A stretch of DNA of 64,000 nt from Calliphora vicina (lineage: Eukaryota > Arthropoda > Insecta > Diptera > Calliphoridae), in contig NC_088780.1 of NCBI RefSeq assembly GCF_958450345.1, positions 29,349,667 through 29,413,666 of the forward strand, in the 5' to 3' direction. The position numbers and the translations under genes were made by a program. The notes below the pieces were generated by a model, which did no database searches, had not been told where the DNA came from, and saw only the letters and a program-made list of their open reading frames with translations. Of this stretch, positions 32,186-42,847 are shown one piece after another; position 1 is the first letter of the stretch, and the number at the start of each line of letters is the position of its first letter.

Positions 32186-33575
32186 TGGACGTCCGGCATG
32201 CACTGTTGGTCAGGATGGACAACAGAAGGATTAAAACAGTCGCGTACGCTGACGATGTAGCAGTTTTTATATCTGGTAAATTTCTGGATACAATATCTAG
32301 TTGTATGGAATCGGCATTAAGTACACTGAGTGAGTGGAGTATATCGAGTGGACTTAGTGTGAACCCCCAAAAAACGGAACTGGTTCTCTTCACTAGGAGG
32401 TATAAGATCGATGACTTTAGACCACCTAGACTGAACGGAATCAGTCTTGAAATTAGGAATAATGCAAAATATCTTGGCATCATTCTAGATAAGAGATTGT
32501 CCTGGAATATGAATATTCAGAACAGGATTAACAAGGCATATGTGGCCATCTACTCCTGCAAAAAGGCAATTGGTACTAATTGGGGCATTATGCCGAAAGG
32601 TATCAATTGGATCTTCAAAGCAGTCGTAAAACCCATCTTGTTCTATGGAGTATTGGTGTGGTGGCAGGCCTTGATAATGCTACTCACCGGAAGGCCGTTG
32701 AACGAGTTCTAAGGACTATTGCGATACTAATTACAAGCGCTATAAGGTCTACTTCCTCTAAGGCACCTTTTACTATTCTAAACTGGCTACCAGTGGATTT
32801 GATGGTGATACAAATGGCTCTCAACTCTGCTGTGAGACTAAATGCGGGTTGTTCGTGATCTGGTAAGGACGTTGGACACTCTAGGATACTGAATTACTAT
32901 GGACAGATACATGGTAATGTCGATTACTGTATCGCAAAACCTTTTTTCGATAGGCATTTCCATATTATGATCCCGAACAGGGATTTATGGCAGCGCGGAC
33001 TCTTCCCTTCTGCTTATGTCATACGGATATATAATGATGGCTCTAATAGGGGAAACATGGTCGGTGGAGGTTTCTATATTGAAAACTTTGGGATAAAAAC
33101 CTACTTTAGGCTACCTAACTTCTGTATTTCCCTTGTTAAATGCAAGATGGCTGTTCAGCAGAAACTATATGAGACTGCACAAGACAGGTGGACTAATGAA
33201 CCTTCCTGTGCTACAGCGAGGTCAACTTGGCCCGTATATGATGCCAACAGGACGAATCTACTTGTAGAATACCGTCGTAAGCAAATAAGGCTAATTGTCT
33301 CCTTTATTACAGGACACTGTTTAATCGGGACACATGCTAGAAGATTAGGCCTACGGTACAATGATTACTGTAGAAGCTGCCATAATGAAGAAGAGGAAGA
33401 GACTGTGTATCATCTTTTCTGCCAATGTCCGGCTCTTACAAACCTGAGGGAACGCATCCTCGGATTTCCATTCCTATCATGCTTGGACGAGCTATCAAGG
33501 TTGAGTCTTAGAAGAATCTACTTCTTCATCCGGGAATCTGGCTGGTTTAATTTGAAGGCAACGGAGGTATTGTAA
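32186..33575 (+). pseudogene. Non-LTR retrotransposon: reverse transcriptase C-terminal half, RNase H and zinc knuckle
   Basis: The frame contains VAYADDVAVFISG, the YADD active site of LINE reverse transcriptases, then SGLSVNPQKTELVLFTRRYK and AKYLGIILDKRLSWNMNI, conserved thumb-side motifs. A frameshift near 32670 moves to DNATHRKAVERVLRTIAILI and LNWLPVDLMV. After about 32967 another frame gives IRIYNDGSNRGNMVGGGFY, the first strand of an RNase H domain with its Asp kept, but most of the RNase H is deleted. The 3' part has CRSCHNEEEEETVYHLFCQC, a CX2CX10HX4C zinc-knuckle-like motif common at the end of such ORF2 proteins. Endonuclease and fingers are absent (5' truncation at the mariner junction). 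RNase H suggests an I- or LOA-like group, uncertain. Confidence 0.78.
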
Positions 33576-35175
33576 ATACCCTGATGCAGCAGCCCATGGA
33601 ACCTAACCTATGCACTTCATCAAGAATCATATGCCTGAATTATATGATATATCTTATGAATTCAAGTTTAAAAAACCTCTTTATATTTAAAAGAACTAGC
33701 AAAACATTGTCGAAAAATATCAAAATAAAATATATAGAATATTTAAGTAGAATTTCATCCCTCTACGACATTCACTGTAGGTCCTATCGAGGTTTCAACA
33801 GACAGACGGAGAGACATAGCTAGATCGTCTTAGAATTTTATAAGGACCCAGAATATACATATTTTTTTGTCCTACAATGGCTATTTCGCTGTCTTGTATA
33901 AACAAATTTGGTACCATTACATCCAAGAAAAGCCCCTTAATTTTTTTTGTTACACTTCTGCCTCTGGCAGAAGACTTAACTGTAGAATATGACTGCTCTG
34001 CCACCATTTTATTCCATTTACATTTTCGCAAAAATATTCTTACATAATGCACGGATATTTTCCTTTTAATTTTGAGCTCTTCTTCCCCTTCCCGTCATAC
34101 GTATAACGAGGTTAATCAATTCAATTTTCTTATAAATTGAAAAGGGACGAAGTGCAAGAGCGTGAGAAAGAAATAAAGGAAAGGAAGGAGGTTGAATATA
34201 AACCCAGTTACAATTGAATTTTCTTGTTGTTTTATTTAGACTTTTGTTTACACATTACACAGAAAACAAAACCAACAGCAACAACTAAAGCAACAAAATG
34301 GCAAATAAAAAGAAATTTCATTAAAGGATTTTTCGCGTTTCGCTCTGAATGTCTGCTTGTCGGTCTACTGAATGACTTCGTCAAGTCAACAAGACAGTTA
34401 CAATTTAATAGAGATGGAGAGAAAGAGCGAGAGCGAGAGACTTTAATCAACTTGTTACCATTTTGCAGTACTTATGGACACAGAGCGTCCGTTATTTGTT
34501 CACTTCCTTCACTCATACAATATTTAGCAAGAATATCGAATTTGTAATTGTATGTAAATGGCATCTATCAGTCAATCAATTTTCAAATATACATATTTTT
34601 CCATTTATCCTTACATACATGAATACAGTTGTTGTTGTTGTGCTTTGCAAGAGTTTTTACAAGAATTTTAAATATTTATTGATTTTGTGTTGCAGGAGTA
34701 AGGAAATAAATGTTTGTTTATTTTAAATAATGTTACTTGAGGAAAACGAGGAAATTCGAATTTGTATGGCAGGTTTGAGGTTTAAAGGTTTCCTTTTAGG
34801 ATTTGAAAAAATCAATAAATAGGTAGACAAAACTAAAGACACTTTTAAAATATATCGATAATTTCTATGAAAAATACAGCCTAGAGGATTTTTATTTACA
34901 AGTCCTTCACAAATGAATTCCTTTGTTTCTAATGTAACAATTAAATATCTCAAACGTGACAGACCTCCGTTAAGAGAAAACCTAAACTTTCCTTAGATTG
35001 AAATTAAATCGAAAACACATTTTGTTTCTTCAGCTTTTTATTGTTCCTCTATCAAATAACTCGTATAAAGTACACATGAAGGGGTTATGTATCGAATAGA
35101 ACATTGATTAATTGGCCTAAATGGCTTTGCTTTCATGAAATACTGATTTTTATAAAAGTGGCTGAATTGATGATG
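33576..35175. other. Sequence with one DINE-like fragment and no gene
   Basis: Besides the DINE-like piece at 33790-33870, I see a GAGAGAAAGAGCGAGAGCGA purine tract (34420-34440) and GTTGTTGTTGTTG near 34628. No supported coding frame. Confidence 0.4.
33790..33870 (+). mobile_element. DINE-like fragment
   Basis: CAACAGACAGACGGAGAGAC and CGTCTTAGAATTTTATAAGG match the fragment at 15178-15340 in order. Confidence 0.5.
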
Positions 35176-35800
35176 CGTTAAATTTCCTCCTTGTGGGTTT
35201 ATTGGCATAAACCGTTGACTTCAAATAAGTCCATTTAAATAAATCCAATAGTGTTAAATCACACGATCCAGGGGACCGCTTCTTATCACTGAAACCACAA
35301 AACGATCAGGAAATACCTGAAGCAGTAATTGAATTTTTTAACGGTTGATGGCATGTGAGACCATCTTGTTGAAACAATATGTCATCCAGAACATGACTCA
35401 ATATGGAACAAAAATAATAGTCAATGATTGAACAAACTCACTTTCGGAGAAGTATGTACCAATGATGTTTCCAGCCTAAACTCCCCAACAAACAGTGTAA
35501 CGTTGTGGATGCAATTATTTTCGATAATCAGGAGTGAGTTCGCTGAACCCCAACACGACAAACAAAGACATTAATGTGAAAATGTGCTGCAACATGAAGG
35601 ATAATTTAGCTCGAAAAATCAATTTCCACTTGCTCATATTCAATAATCTTCTATTTAACTCACTCTTTTCGTTGTGAATGGCCATTAGACTTCAGTTCTT
35701 GTACGCGACGTCGAATTGATGTTCCTGGACTTTCAACAACATTCTCGCGCAATGCTTCTGTATTGACATTTAAACGGCTTGTTTTTTTTTGATAAACAGT
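35176..35800 (-). pseudogene. Tc1/mariner transposase pseudogene
   Basis: On the minus strand the sequence gives NVNTEALRENVVESPGTSIR then RRVQELK (second helix-turn-helix), a decayed middle, and then DDILFQQDGLTCHQPLKN with the second catalytic Asp kept, followed after a frame change by the DLTLLDLFKW-type segment equivalent to RSCDLTPLDFFLWG with its third acidic residue, and VYANKP near 35180-35230. Frameshifts and stops are frequent. It is the same broad group as 31497, 39940 and 46944. Confidence 0.7.
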
Positions 35801-36339
35801 ATGTTTAGCACCACCAATTGATACAATATCCCTGAATTTTCAAATTTCTTTTTTCTGTAATAATTACCTACAAAGCTTTCATAATGATGTTGAGATTGCG
35901 ATCAAAGTCAAATTTCTCCAATTAGTAGGGATATTCTAGAAGGACTCTAAATAGGCAAGAGAGCACAGTCTTGCAATGAAAACCAGCGAAAGATAACTTT
36001 ATAACGTTTCTTTTTATAGGTATTCCGCTTCAACGTTTCGAACAACATAAATATACATTTTCAGAGCTAGAATAGAATGAGTAAATAAATTGAACTTTAA
36101 CCACTCATAAGCTTTACTGAAAATGTTGGTTACTCCACCATCCAAAAGTTGTAAAAAGTACAGAGAATGTTCTCGCTATTCGATATACTGATTTTTTATT
36201 TGGTTAAGTTATTCACCTTAGTTGTACTTCGCAAAGGCTATTGCAAGGTACTGGATACCAAAATCTCTGGATCGGAGGTAGATTTTACTTCCTTTGCTGT
36301 GATGCTCGCTAATACTAAACCAGGGAATTTGGTGTGATA

Positions 36340-36895
36340 TTACTCCCAAAAAAAACAGCAAAAATCTACTATTTTTTTAATTTTTAAATTGAAAATCGTT
36401 TGTTTTCAGATCCGTAATTGATATTGCTCCGAAATCTTTTACATATTATTCGTAATTCAGTTGTCTAACTAACAAAAATTCGAGTCCATTCGGTTCAAAA
36501 GTATGGCCTATATTTTTAAAAAAGAGGACCAAGGAATGGCAAAATTTTTAAATTTAAATTTTCAAATGCCTACAACTTGGAAATTTTAAGATATAAATAG
36601 CACACACAAGCATGTTTTTTTCAAGACCTAGCCGAGCGCTTTCCAAAAATGTAAAAGTCTTTGAAACCGGATGGGAAACAAAAAAATGCCGCGTGTTTAA
36701 AAGTTTACATGTCGAAGGTACCCTACTTTGATCCGCCATAGCGCCGCCGCTGAAGCATTTGTAGGGTCTATTTTAATAACTTAAACTCGAACGCTCCTTT
36801 TCTACGCCCATGTCAAATTTCATCCTGCTCGGATATGCTGTTAAGAAATGCCAGATTTATTTCCAAAAAAAATTGACACTACCCCACTGTGGAAC
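36340..36895 (+). repeat. Dispersed repeat shared with 62160-62701, ending CTGTG
   Basis: TTTGAAACCGGATGGGAA, AAGGTACCCTACTTTGA, CATAGCGC, TTTTAATAACT and GATTTATTTCCAAAAAA recur in order in both copies; the right ends read ACCCCACTGTG and ACCCTACTGTG. The CACAGT-type end resembles the Transib-like termini in this window, but no left end was found. Confidence 0.55.
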
Positions 36896-37180
36896 CGCAA
36901 GAAGTTTTTGAGAACTTCTGCGTACAATTGGCAGCAAATTTGAAAGCTGCCATAGCTATTGCATGAATTTCTTATTAGAAAATATTGCAATCTGTTCACA
37001 AATGCAAATATTATTCTAATGTAAGCTTCTGGAAGCAAACTCCGCAACCTGTGCCTTTTAACATTTTGGAACTGTTGTCGAAAACATTGGGTAGTAAAAA
37101 GTTGAATTTTCCCTGTAGCCAGTCGTCCAGCGAAGTAAAGGTGGTACTTATTGAAATACTTTCTATTATATTGTAAGAAA
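36890..37180 (+). pseudogene. Possible coding remnant, unidentified
   Basis: A plus-strand frame reads VEPQEVFENFCVQLAANLKA then, after stops, FWKQTPQPVPFNILELLSKT and CSQSSSEVKVVLIEIL. The composition looks more protein-like than neighbouring AT-rich frames, and the arrangement of a helix of hydrophobic and polar residues near a C-terminus recalls MADF/BESS proteins, but I cannot assign it. It begins at the end of the repeat at 36340-36895. Confidence 0.2.
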
Positions 37181-38316
37181 TAAAGTACTAAATCTCTTTC
37201 CGTAACTATTAGACTTATTTAGTAGGGCATTAATATGCGTGACATCCGTATATAAAAACCATATTGTATAACCATTAAAATAATTTATGTTTAATGCACT
37301 ATTTTGTTCCAAAAAGTATTTTGCATTAATGATTCATTTATTCAAATTTCAGTTTAATTTACTGTAGAGTTGTATCTCTAAAAATGTTGCCAATTTAGGC
37401 AACCCAAGAATTACTGGATTTAGGTTTGCTAGAGTGCAAATAGGAATTCACGTTAAGCCCATATACCTTAAGCCTTTTGGAACGCATTATCCTATTCACG
37501 GAGGCACATTCAATTTGTAGAAATGTATAAAAATATAAACTCACTGTTTATTGGTTTTTGTTTAAGCTTTGATATTTTTACAAATAAAGATTGAGTGTCT
37601 ATAATTCTCATTCACTCTATAGCTTGATTTGTATATTATCTTTAGTTTTTCTAAAGCCTTTTGGGAAAAGGTTTCCTGATAATCTTGCCTAAGCATGGAA
37701 CTAGCTTATCCCCCAACAATAAATGTCAGTGAATTTATCAATAATTGGGATATTTAGCACAATTCTTACTATATAAAGTTTCGTTATATTTAATACGCTG
37801 CTGATACTCCTGTTGTTTACTAAAGGCTATTGGGCTTTCACGATCATCCAAAATGTGAAACATCATTTACATCATCCAAAGAGAATACAATTTCATTCAC
37901 AAAAGGCCATCAGAATTGAAACATCCTGTTGCTATCGCTTTCAAAGTTGCACTTTCTTAATCAGATGTTATGTGTAGTTGCTTTTCATAGTAGAAGAAAT
38001 GGGTCTAAATAATGATTTTACAAGGATTCCCAAATCACTGAAGTATTTTTCGACTAAGAGGACTAGCTAAAGATGACTATTATGATGGTGGAATCAGAGT
38101 TTACGCTTTAAATCCTTGTTCCTGAGAACAGTTATTTAATAATTCTAAAGTTGATTTCACTTTTCAGGCTCCAATAGATTTGGAATGCGAATGTAGATGA
38201 TAGCTATTCTCTTTGCAAGTTCAGACTTCTGTCTAGGACTGGAGTGATTGCAAATATAACATGTCGCTTGTTCTGGATATAAGCAATTCTACCTGACTAC
38301 TATTGATGATCTGGAG
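37181..38316. other. AT-rich sequence with one dispersed repeat
   Basis: Only the repeat at 37556-37770 is recognised here. Confidence 0.4.
37556..37770 (+). repeat. Dispersed repeat, most complete copy of the 28826/29850 family
   Basis: It joins the two segments seen separately at 29850-29960 (GAGTGTCTATAATTCTCAT) and 28826-28945 (TTTTGGGAAAAGGTTTCCTG), so the original unit is at least 200 bp. Confidence 0.55.
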
Positions 38317-38857
38317 CATAGTTGGGGGTAGTGCACTAAATGTTGATTGAAATCAGCATTGCACTATCACTCACTAAAATTGCAAAAAATTTAGTTTGCA
38401 CTATTTTTTATCAGCTTTAGTGATAATGCATAATTCTTAACTAGCACTAAAAAAATAGTGATAGTGATCATTTTTTAACTATCACTAAACGAAGATGTAA
38501 TGCAAAAATCTGCACTACAATTAATTAGTGCAAAATTTTAACCTGCAATCAAAAAAGGCTGCATTAAACATACTATCACTAAATTTTCAAAAATGAATAG
38601 TCATGAAATTGTTGAATCCAAATTCGAAAAATAAAAATTTTAAATATTTTTTGTTATTTTTAATGAAATATTAGTCTTAAGTTTTAAATTAGTGTTCAGA
38701 AATAAACTTAAACCATTTCGAACTTAAAAATTTAGTGCACAATTTGAAGTTGCACTCAAATGCAAAATTTTTTAACTCACTATCACTAATGTTTATTGCA
38801 CTAATTTCACTAAGTATTAGTGCAAACTGAAAAATTAGTGCACTACCCCCATCTATG
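38317..38857. mobile_element. 541-bp hAT-like MITE rich in AGTGATAGTG and TAGTGCA
   Basis: The left end is CATAGTTGGGGGTAGTGCAC, the reversed right end CATAGATGGGGGTAGTGCAC. The 8-bp repeat ATCTGGAG flanks both (38309-38316 and 38858-38865). The interior carries many TAGTGCA, CACTATCACTAA and AGTGATAGTGA motifs in both orientations. No transposase frame. The 8-bp duplication supports hAT (P-type elements also make 8 bp). Confidence 0.8.
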
Positions 38858-39067
38858 ATCTGGAGAAGAATCTTTGTTCTGATGTGTTATGATACCTTCA
38901 TTAGATGTATCATGGTAATAGGGAAAATCTAACTCAACCACACCAATCTGTCTTAAATTGACTGCCCTTATGCGCTTATGCTAGTTTTGGAGAACAGTCC
39001 AAATATGTTGTAATAGCAATCTTTTTTTTTAATAAAAATCTGAAAATGTTTTAAAATGATAAATAAG

Positions 39068-39107
39068 TTGATATCCCTTATAACGTAACTGTTATAAGGG
39101 ATATCAA
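39068..39107. repeat. Perfect 17-bp hairpin
   Basis: TTGATATCCCTTATAAC pairs exactly with GTTATAAGGGATATCAA around a 6-base loop. Imperfect repeats of TAACAGTTAT follow. Confidence 0.7.
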
Positions 39108-39194
39108 AAAAGTTATTTTATAACAGTTATTTTGTGACTTTAAAAATAAAAATCCATCTAAAATAGTTATTATTCAACTTAAAAATATAAGTTC

Positions 39195-39735
39195 CATGAA
39201 ACTTTTAAAAAAAGAGTTTTAAATAGCCGTCATAAAAAAACTCATTTGAGGACTTTTATTTTTTCCGTCAGAAAAAGAATTCATTTGAAAAGTTTTATTT
39301 TTTCCGTCAAAAAATAAAACTCATTTTATTTAAATTGACACCTAAAGCTTTCCGCTGGTCAGATCATTATAATTTGTAAAGCCCCTTGCATTGCAATTGA
39401 ATAATTTTTCATTAAAATAAAATCAAGTGGGATTTTAGTTTGTTATTGTTTGATTCCTATTATGAAATTGTTGTTGTTTTTTTTCTTAAACAAATATATT
39501 ACTACAAACATTATATCAGATAGACTCAATAAAGAAAGATACTGAAAAAAAATAGAAAATAAACGAAAAGAGTTTTAGTTTCTGACGGGAAAAATAAAAC
39601 TCCTCAAAAGACTTTTATTTTATTACGGAAAAAATTAAAGTCCTCAAATGATTGTTTTTCTGACGGAAAAAATAAAAGTCCTCAAATGAGTTTTTTTTAT
39701 GAGGGCTATTTAAACTCCTTTTTTTTACTGTGGAG
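39195..39735. mobile_element. Foldback MITE with long inverted ends
   Basis: AACTCATTTGAGGACTTTTA at about 39240 pairs with TAAAAGTCCTCAAATGAGTT at about 39675; flanks TTTTAAATAGCC and GGCTATTTAAA also pair, giving arms of about 80 bp. Extra partial arm copies (TTTTTCCGTCA and TGACGG) lie inside. The right end TTTTACTGTGG resembles the CACAGT-type ends. The left boundary is less certain. Confidence 0.6.
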
Positions 39736-39939
39736 TTGAGATCATTTTTTTAATATCACCATAGATTCTGAAAGAGCACGTCAATACAAATCTATTGGTA
39801 TATAACAGTATATGGCTCCGTTGACTCTAACATAGAGATTTTTTGATTTAAAATTTTCTGGATAACCGTTATTTACGGTCCCTGGTTGAAACTGCAACAA
39901 TTTTTTTTTGTAACTTTTAACCTGAAATTGACATTTTGA

Positions 39940-40560
39940 GATGGAAATAGTGACGACACTGCTAACTCTATTAGTATTTGTAATTCAAGCAGCTTCGCTG
40001 GGTGGCGACGCAGAAATCAGTCTGATTTTGAGCGATGGCATGGATTATGTTGGCCTTGAGTACCGCTGTGATTTGTGTATTATTCTCATAGATCTGTGAC
40101 TTAAGAAAAACTCACAAGAAAAAATCTGACGAGGTCAAATTGAGCCCACAAATCGCTCGTGTAGAGTGACCAATGTGCTGGACCTGAGTGGAACATAGAA
40201 GTCGATAATCATGGACCTATAGCGCCGTGATGACCTGACCAATGAGGCCACCAGTCCATAATCCACACCAAACAGTGACTTTTTCAGAATTAATTGGAGG
40301 CTCTTGAATCATATGTGAATTGGTATCGTTTCAAATTCGACAATTTTGTTTGCTGACTTACCCATTCATCCAGTGATGGGCCTCATAGTAAAATGGGCGA
40401 AGCGCACGGAACGTTTCACGAACAGAATGATCAAATTGGTAAAATAATTTGATCAATTGCACGTGTTGTTGAACGCTTTATCCATCCATGGTGATTTTGC
40501 CAAATCGACAGATGTAGCTTCAACAATATGACCGCTATCAACTGTCAAAGTTCAGAAGTC
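39940..40560 (-). pseudogene. Tc1/mariner transposase pseudogene, internally deleted
   Basis: On the minus strand the N-terminal part reads QLIKLFYQFDHSVRETFRAL then RPFYYEAHHW (first helix-turn-helix), jumping to VSKQNCRI, EPPINSEKVTVWCGLWTGGL, and a third-acid segment equivalent to DLTSSDFFL with VFLKSQIYENN. The second-Asp segment is missing between GLIGQ and DLTSSD. The jump means the second helix-turn-helix and first Asp are deleted. Stops are scattered. The copy is related to, but not close to, those at 31497, 35176 and 46944. Confidence 0.65.
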
Positions 40561-41680
40561 CCTATTGGAAGACCCTTTATTATTTTCAGTTTCATTATTT
40601 CAATCCTATATTAATAAACTACAGAAAAAAATCAAGTTTCATAAGGGCATGAAGTTCATAATAATGATCAAATGAGAAACAAAATTCACAATAAATAGCT
40701 GGACAGAATACTACAACAGACAAAGATAATGCATAACGTGTTATTACTCATATAATCTGCATTTCATTTTCTCATTATACCGGCTACTGGGTTAAGAAAA
40801 TATTTTTTTGAACTGTGAACTTATGAAAAAATTAAAGGAAGCTTCCACGAAAATTTGTGTTCTTATAAAGTAAAACTCATTTATGAGCTTCATACATATT
40901 TAATTTAAAATACGAACAAGCATTTTTCAACACAAAAAAAATAATAAGTCAACATTTTTCTCAGCCAATTATTTTCGACTTAACATTTTAGCCTGGAAAA
41001 ATTCGTTAAAGTATTAATTTAACTTTGTTTTAGTTACTTTTACATAAATACATACAATATTTCCAAAAATCGATTTTTTCATTAAAATTTATAAATCTTT
41101 TCTGCTGTCCTACAACAATTTACTACATGTATAAAAACAATCTGACACATACACACTTAAACAAGGTATGAGTAGTAACATTTTCATAAAACCATAATTT
41201 GGAATGTAGTTTATTTTTTCTCTTTTCAGTTCAGTTATAGTTTTACATTTTTTTCTTTAATTTTTTTTGTGAAATTCTATAGAATTACCTTGGCGTTTAT
41301 AGACATTAGGTAGGTACAGTGTGCAATACAATGTTTGTTACCCACCCAGAAAAACACAAGTTTTGTTTCTTTTTTTCTGGCTGCTTCTTTTCATTTTGCT
41401 ACTCTGTTGTTTTTGTGTTTAATACACTATTTACGCAGTTACTTACTCATCCTTACAGTGGTGATGATGATGACGATGATGAAGAAGACGAACAAAAAAA
41501 ATTATATAAAAATAACTTGCTTGTTGGTAACCATTACCAACTAGGAATTTTTTTCTTATTAGAAAGGTAAAAAAAACTATTCAGTTCAGTGTGTAATACC
41601 CTACAAAACAGGGTTTAAGGCAAAAGATCAAAATAATTATTTTTATACTTTAAAATTTTTAGCTTTTATTTTGAAATATT
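40561..41680. other. AT-rich sequence, no gene seen
   Basis: A short GATGATGATGACGATGATGA run at 41462-41481 creates an Asp/Glu-rich frame that I do not regard as a gene. Confidence 0.4.
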
Positions 41681-42400
41681 TGTGCAATATAAATCCCATC
41701 TTTCTGGCAATATATGGATTCCAATCCAGAAGAACTGCTCATCTTTTCAGTTCAAGAACGTATCAAGCCAATTTCAGATACTCTGTATCAATGTGAAGCG
41801 TGTCCCAGAGAGAGCACGAGTTCTGTATCGATCGAAACGGATGGGGCACGGTCTGTACTATAAAGCTGGTGATTCAAAACTTACCAACCTCTTCGTTCTT
41901 AATACCTTTTAGCAGGTATTGCAACATGTGGCCTAGCGTTGCCATGATGGAACATTAAATACTATGTCTGGCCGCATATTCTGGGAGTTTTTCGGCCATT
42001 GCTCGCGAATCAGTTGTTTTTGGCACATGTTTCCTGTGATGGTCTAGCCAGATTTAAGCACCTCATAAAATAGGCCACTTTTGCTTCCACAAATTCCAAG
42101 CATTATCTTCGCCCTGTGGATATTTGGCTTTGGTGTCGATTCTGCTGGTTGGCCGGGCTTCACATACGATCTCTTACTCTTCGGGTTATTGTAATGGATT
42201 AATTTTTCATCGCAGATAATGTTTCGTTGCAAAAATGATTTACTTTTATAGCCTTCAAACATTATTTTGGACATGCAAATTCGTCGTTCTAGATCTCTCA
42301 GCATCAATTGCTCTCTAACCATCCTAGCAGGATGGTAGATCGGCTCTACGAAGCCTTGATCTTGCTTGGCTCGGTGCGAGAAGTCGTTGCCTGTAATTGG
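41681..42400 (-). pseudogene. mariner (DD34D) transposase pseudogene
   Basis: The minus-strand frame 42322-42044 reads REQLMLRDLERRIC, YKSKSFLQRNIICDEKLIHY with the first Asp kept, KRSYVKPGQPAESTPKPNIH and GLFYEVLKSG. Downstream on the same strand, other frames give FHHGNARPHVAIP, where the second catalytic Asp has become Gly, then SIQSI-x-NWLDTFLN and KDEQFFWIGIHILPERWD near 41690. It is close to the mariner at 7997-9060 (shared ESTPKPN and LPERW motifs), but I found no terminal repeats. Frameshifts and the lost Asp make it inactive. Confidence 0.78.
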
Positions 42401-42606
42401 ATTCCATATGTCGAAACTGGTTTTAAAATGTTTTTATACAGGATGACTTTATAGTCAATACTTTGATGTTTAATTTCTTGGTTTCTTGGTTTCTATATGC
42501 CGACGCCATGTAAGAAATTTATCCAAGTGAATATTATCCAAGAATAGACGTGACTACCAAGGTTACGTAAATGGGCTGAGGTATATTTTGTTAAGTGTAT
42601 ACATTG

Positions 42607-42835
42607 TTAAGTGTTAAAGGTGGACAATTGTGTTACGCCTGCTCCAATAAAAAAACTGTCCGATACATAAGATTCAAATAGTTTATGGGTACATGGTGGT
42701 AGCAAATATTTGTTTATATCTAACAGGCCTTTGTGCCCTACTTTGTCGAAGGCTTGAGCGAAGTATATCCGATAGGGTGACATCAGCATTGAGACATGAG
42801 TAACAATCTCTGGAATGGCGCTCACCACTGTATCT
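42607..42835 (-). pseudogene. Jockey-like reverse transcriptase fragment
   Basis: The frame contains IYFAQAFDKVGHKGLLDINK, YLLPPCTHKLFESYVSDSFF and GAGVTQ, matching the Jockey-clade pattern D-x-x-QAFDKVWH-x-GLL-x-K-x-x-LLP-x-x-x-x-x-LLESYL-x-x-R-x-F. The catalytic Asp region is kept in AFDKV, but only about 70 residues survive. It is on the opposite strand to the adjacent LINE pseudogene and belongs to a different clade. Confidence 0.65.
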
Positions 42836-42847
42836 ATGTTTCATAGA

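Noticed and set aside
32130..32483. 117-residue minus-strand frame
   Set aside because: It is antisense to the LINE reverse transcriptase, whose plus-strand motifs are clear.
36890..37180. MADF/BESS-type host gene exon
   Set aside because: Several stops and no clear conserved residues; kept only as a low-confidence remnant.
41319..41570. Asp/Glu-rich frame (GDDDDDDEEDEQKK)
   Set aside because: It is produced by a GAT/GAC simple repeat; the rest is hydrophobic AT-biased sequence with no family motif.
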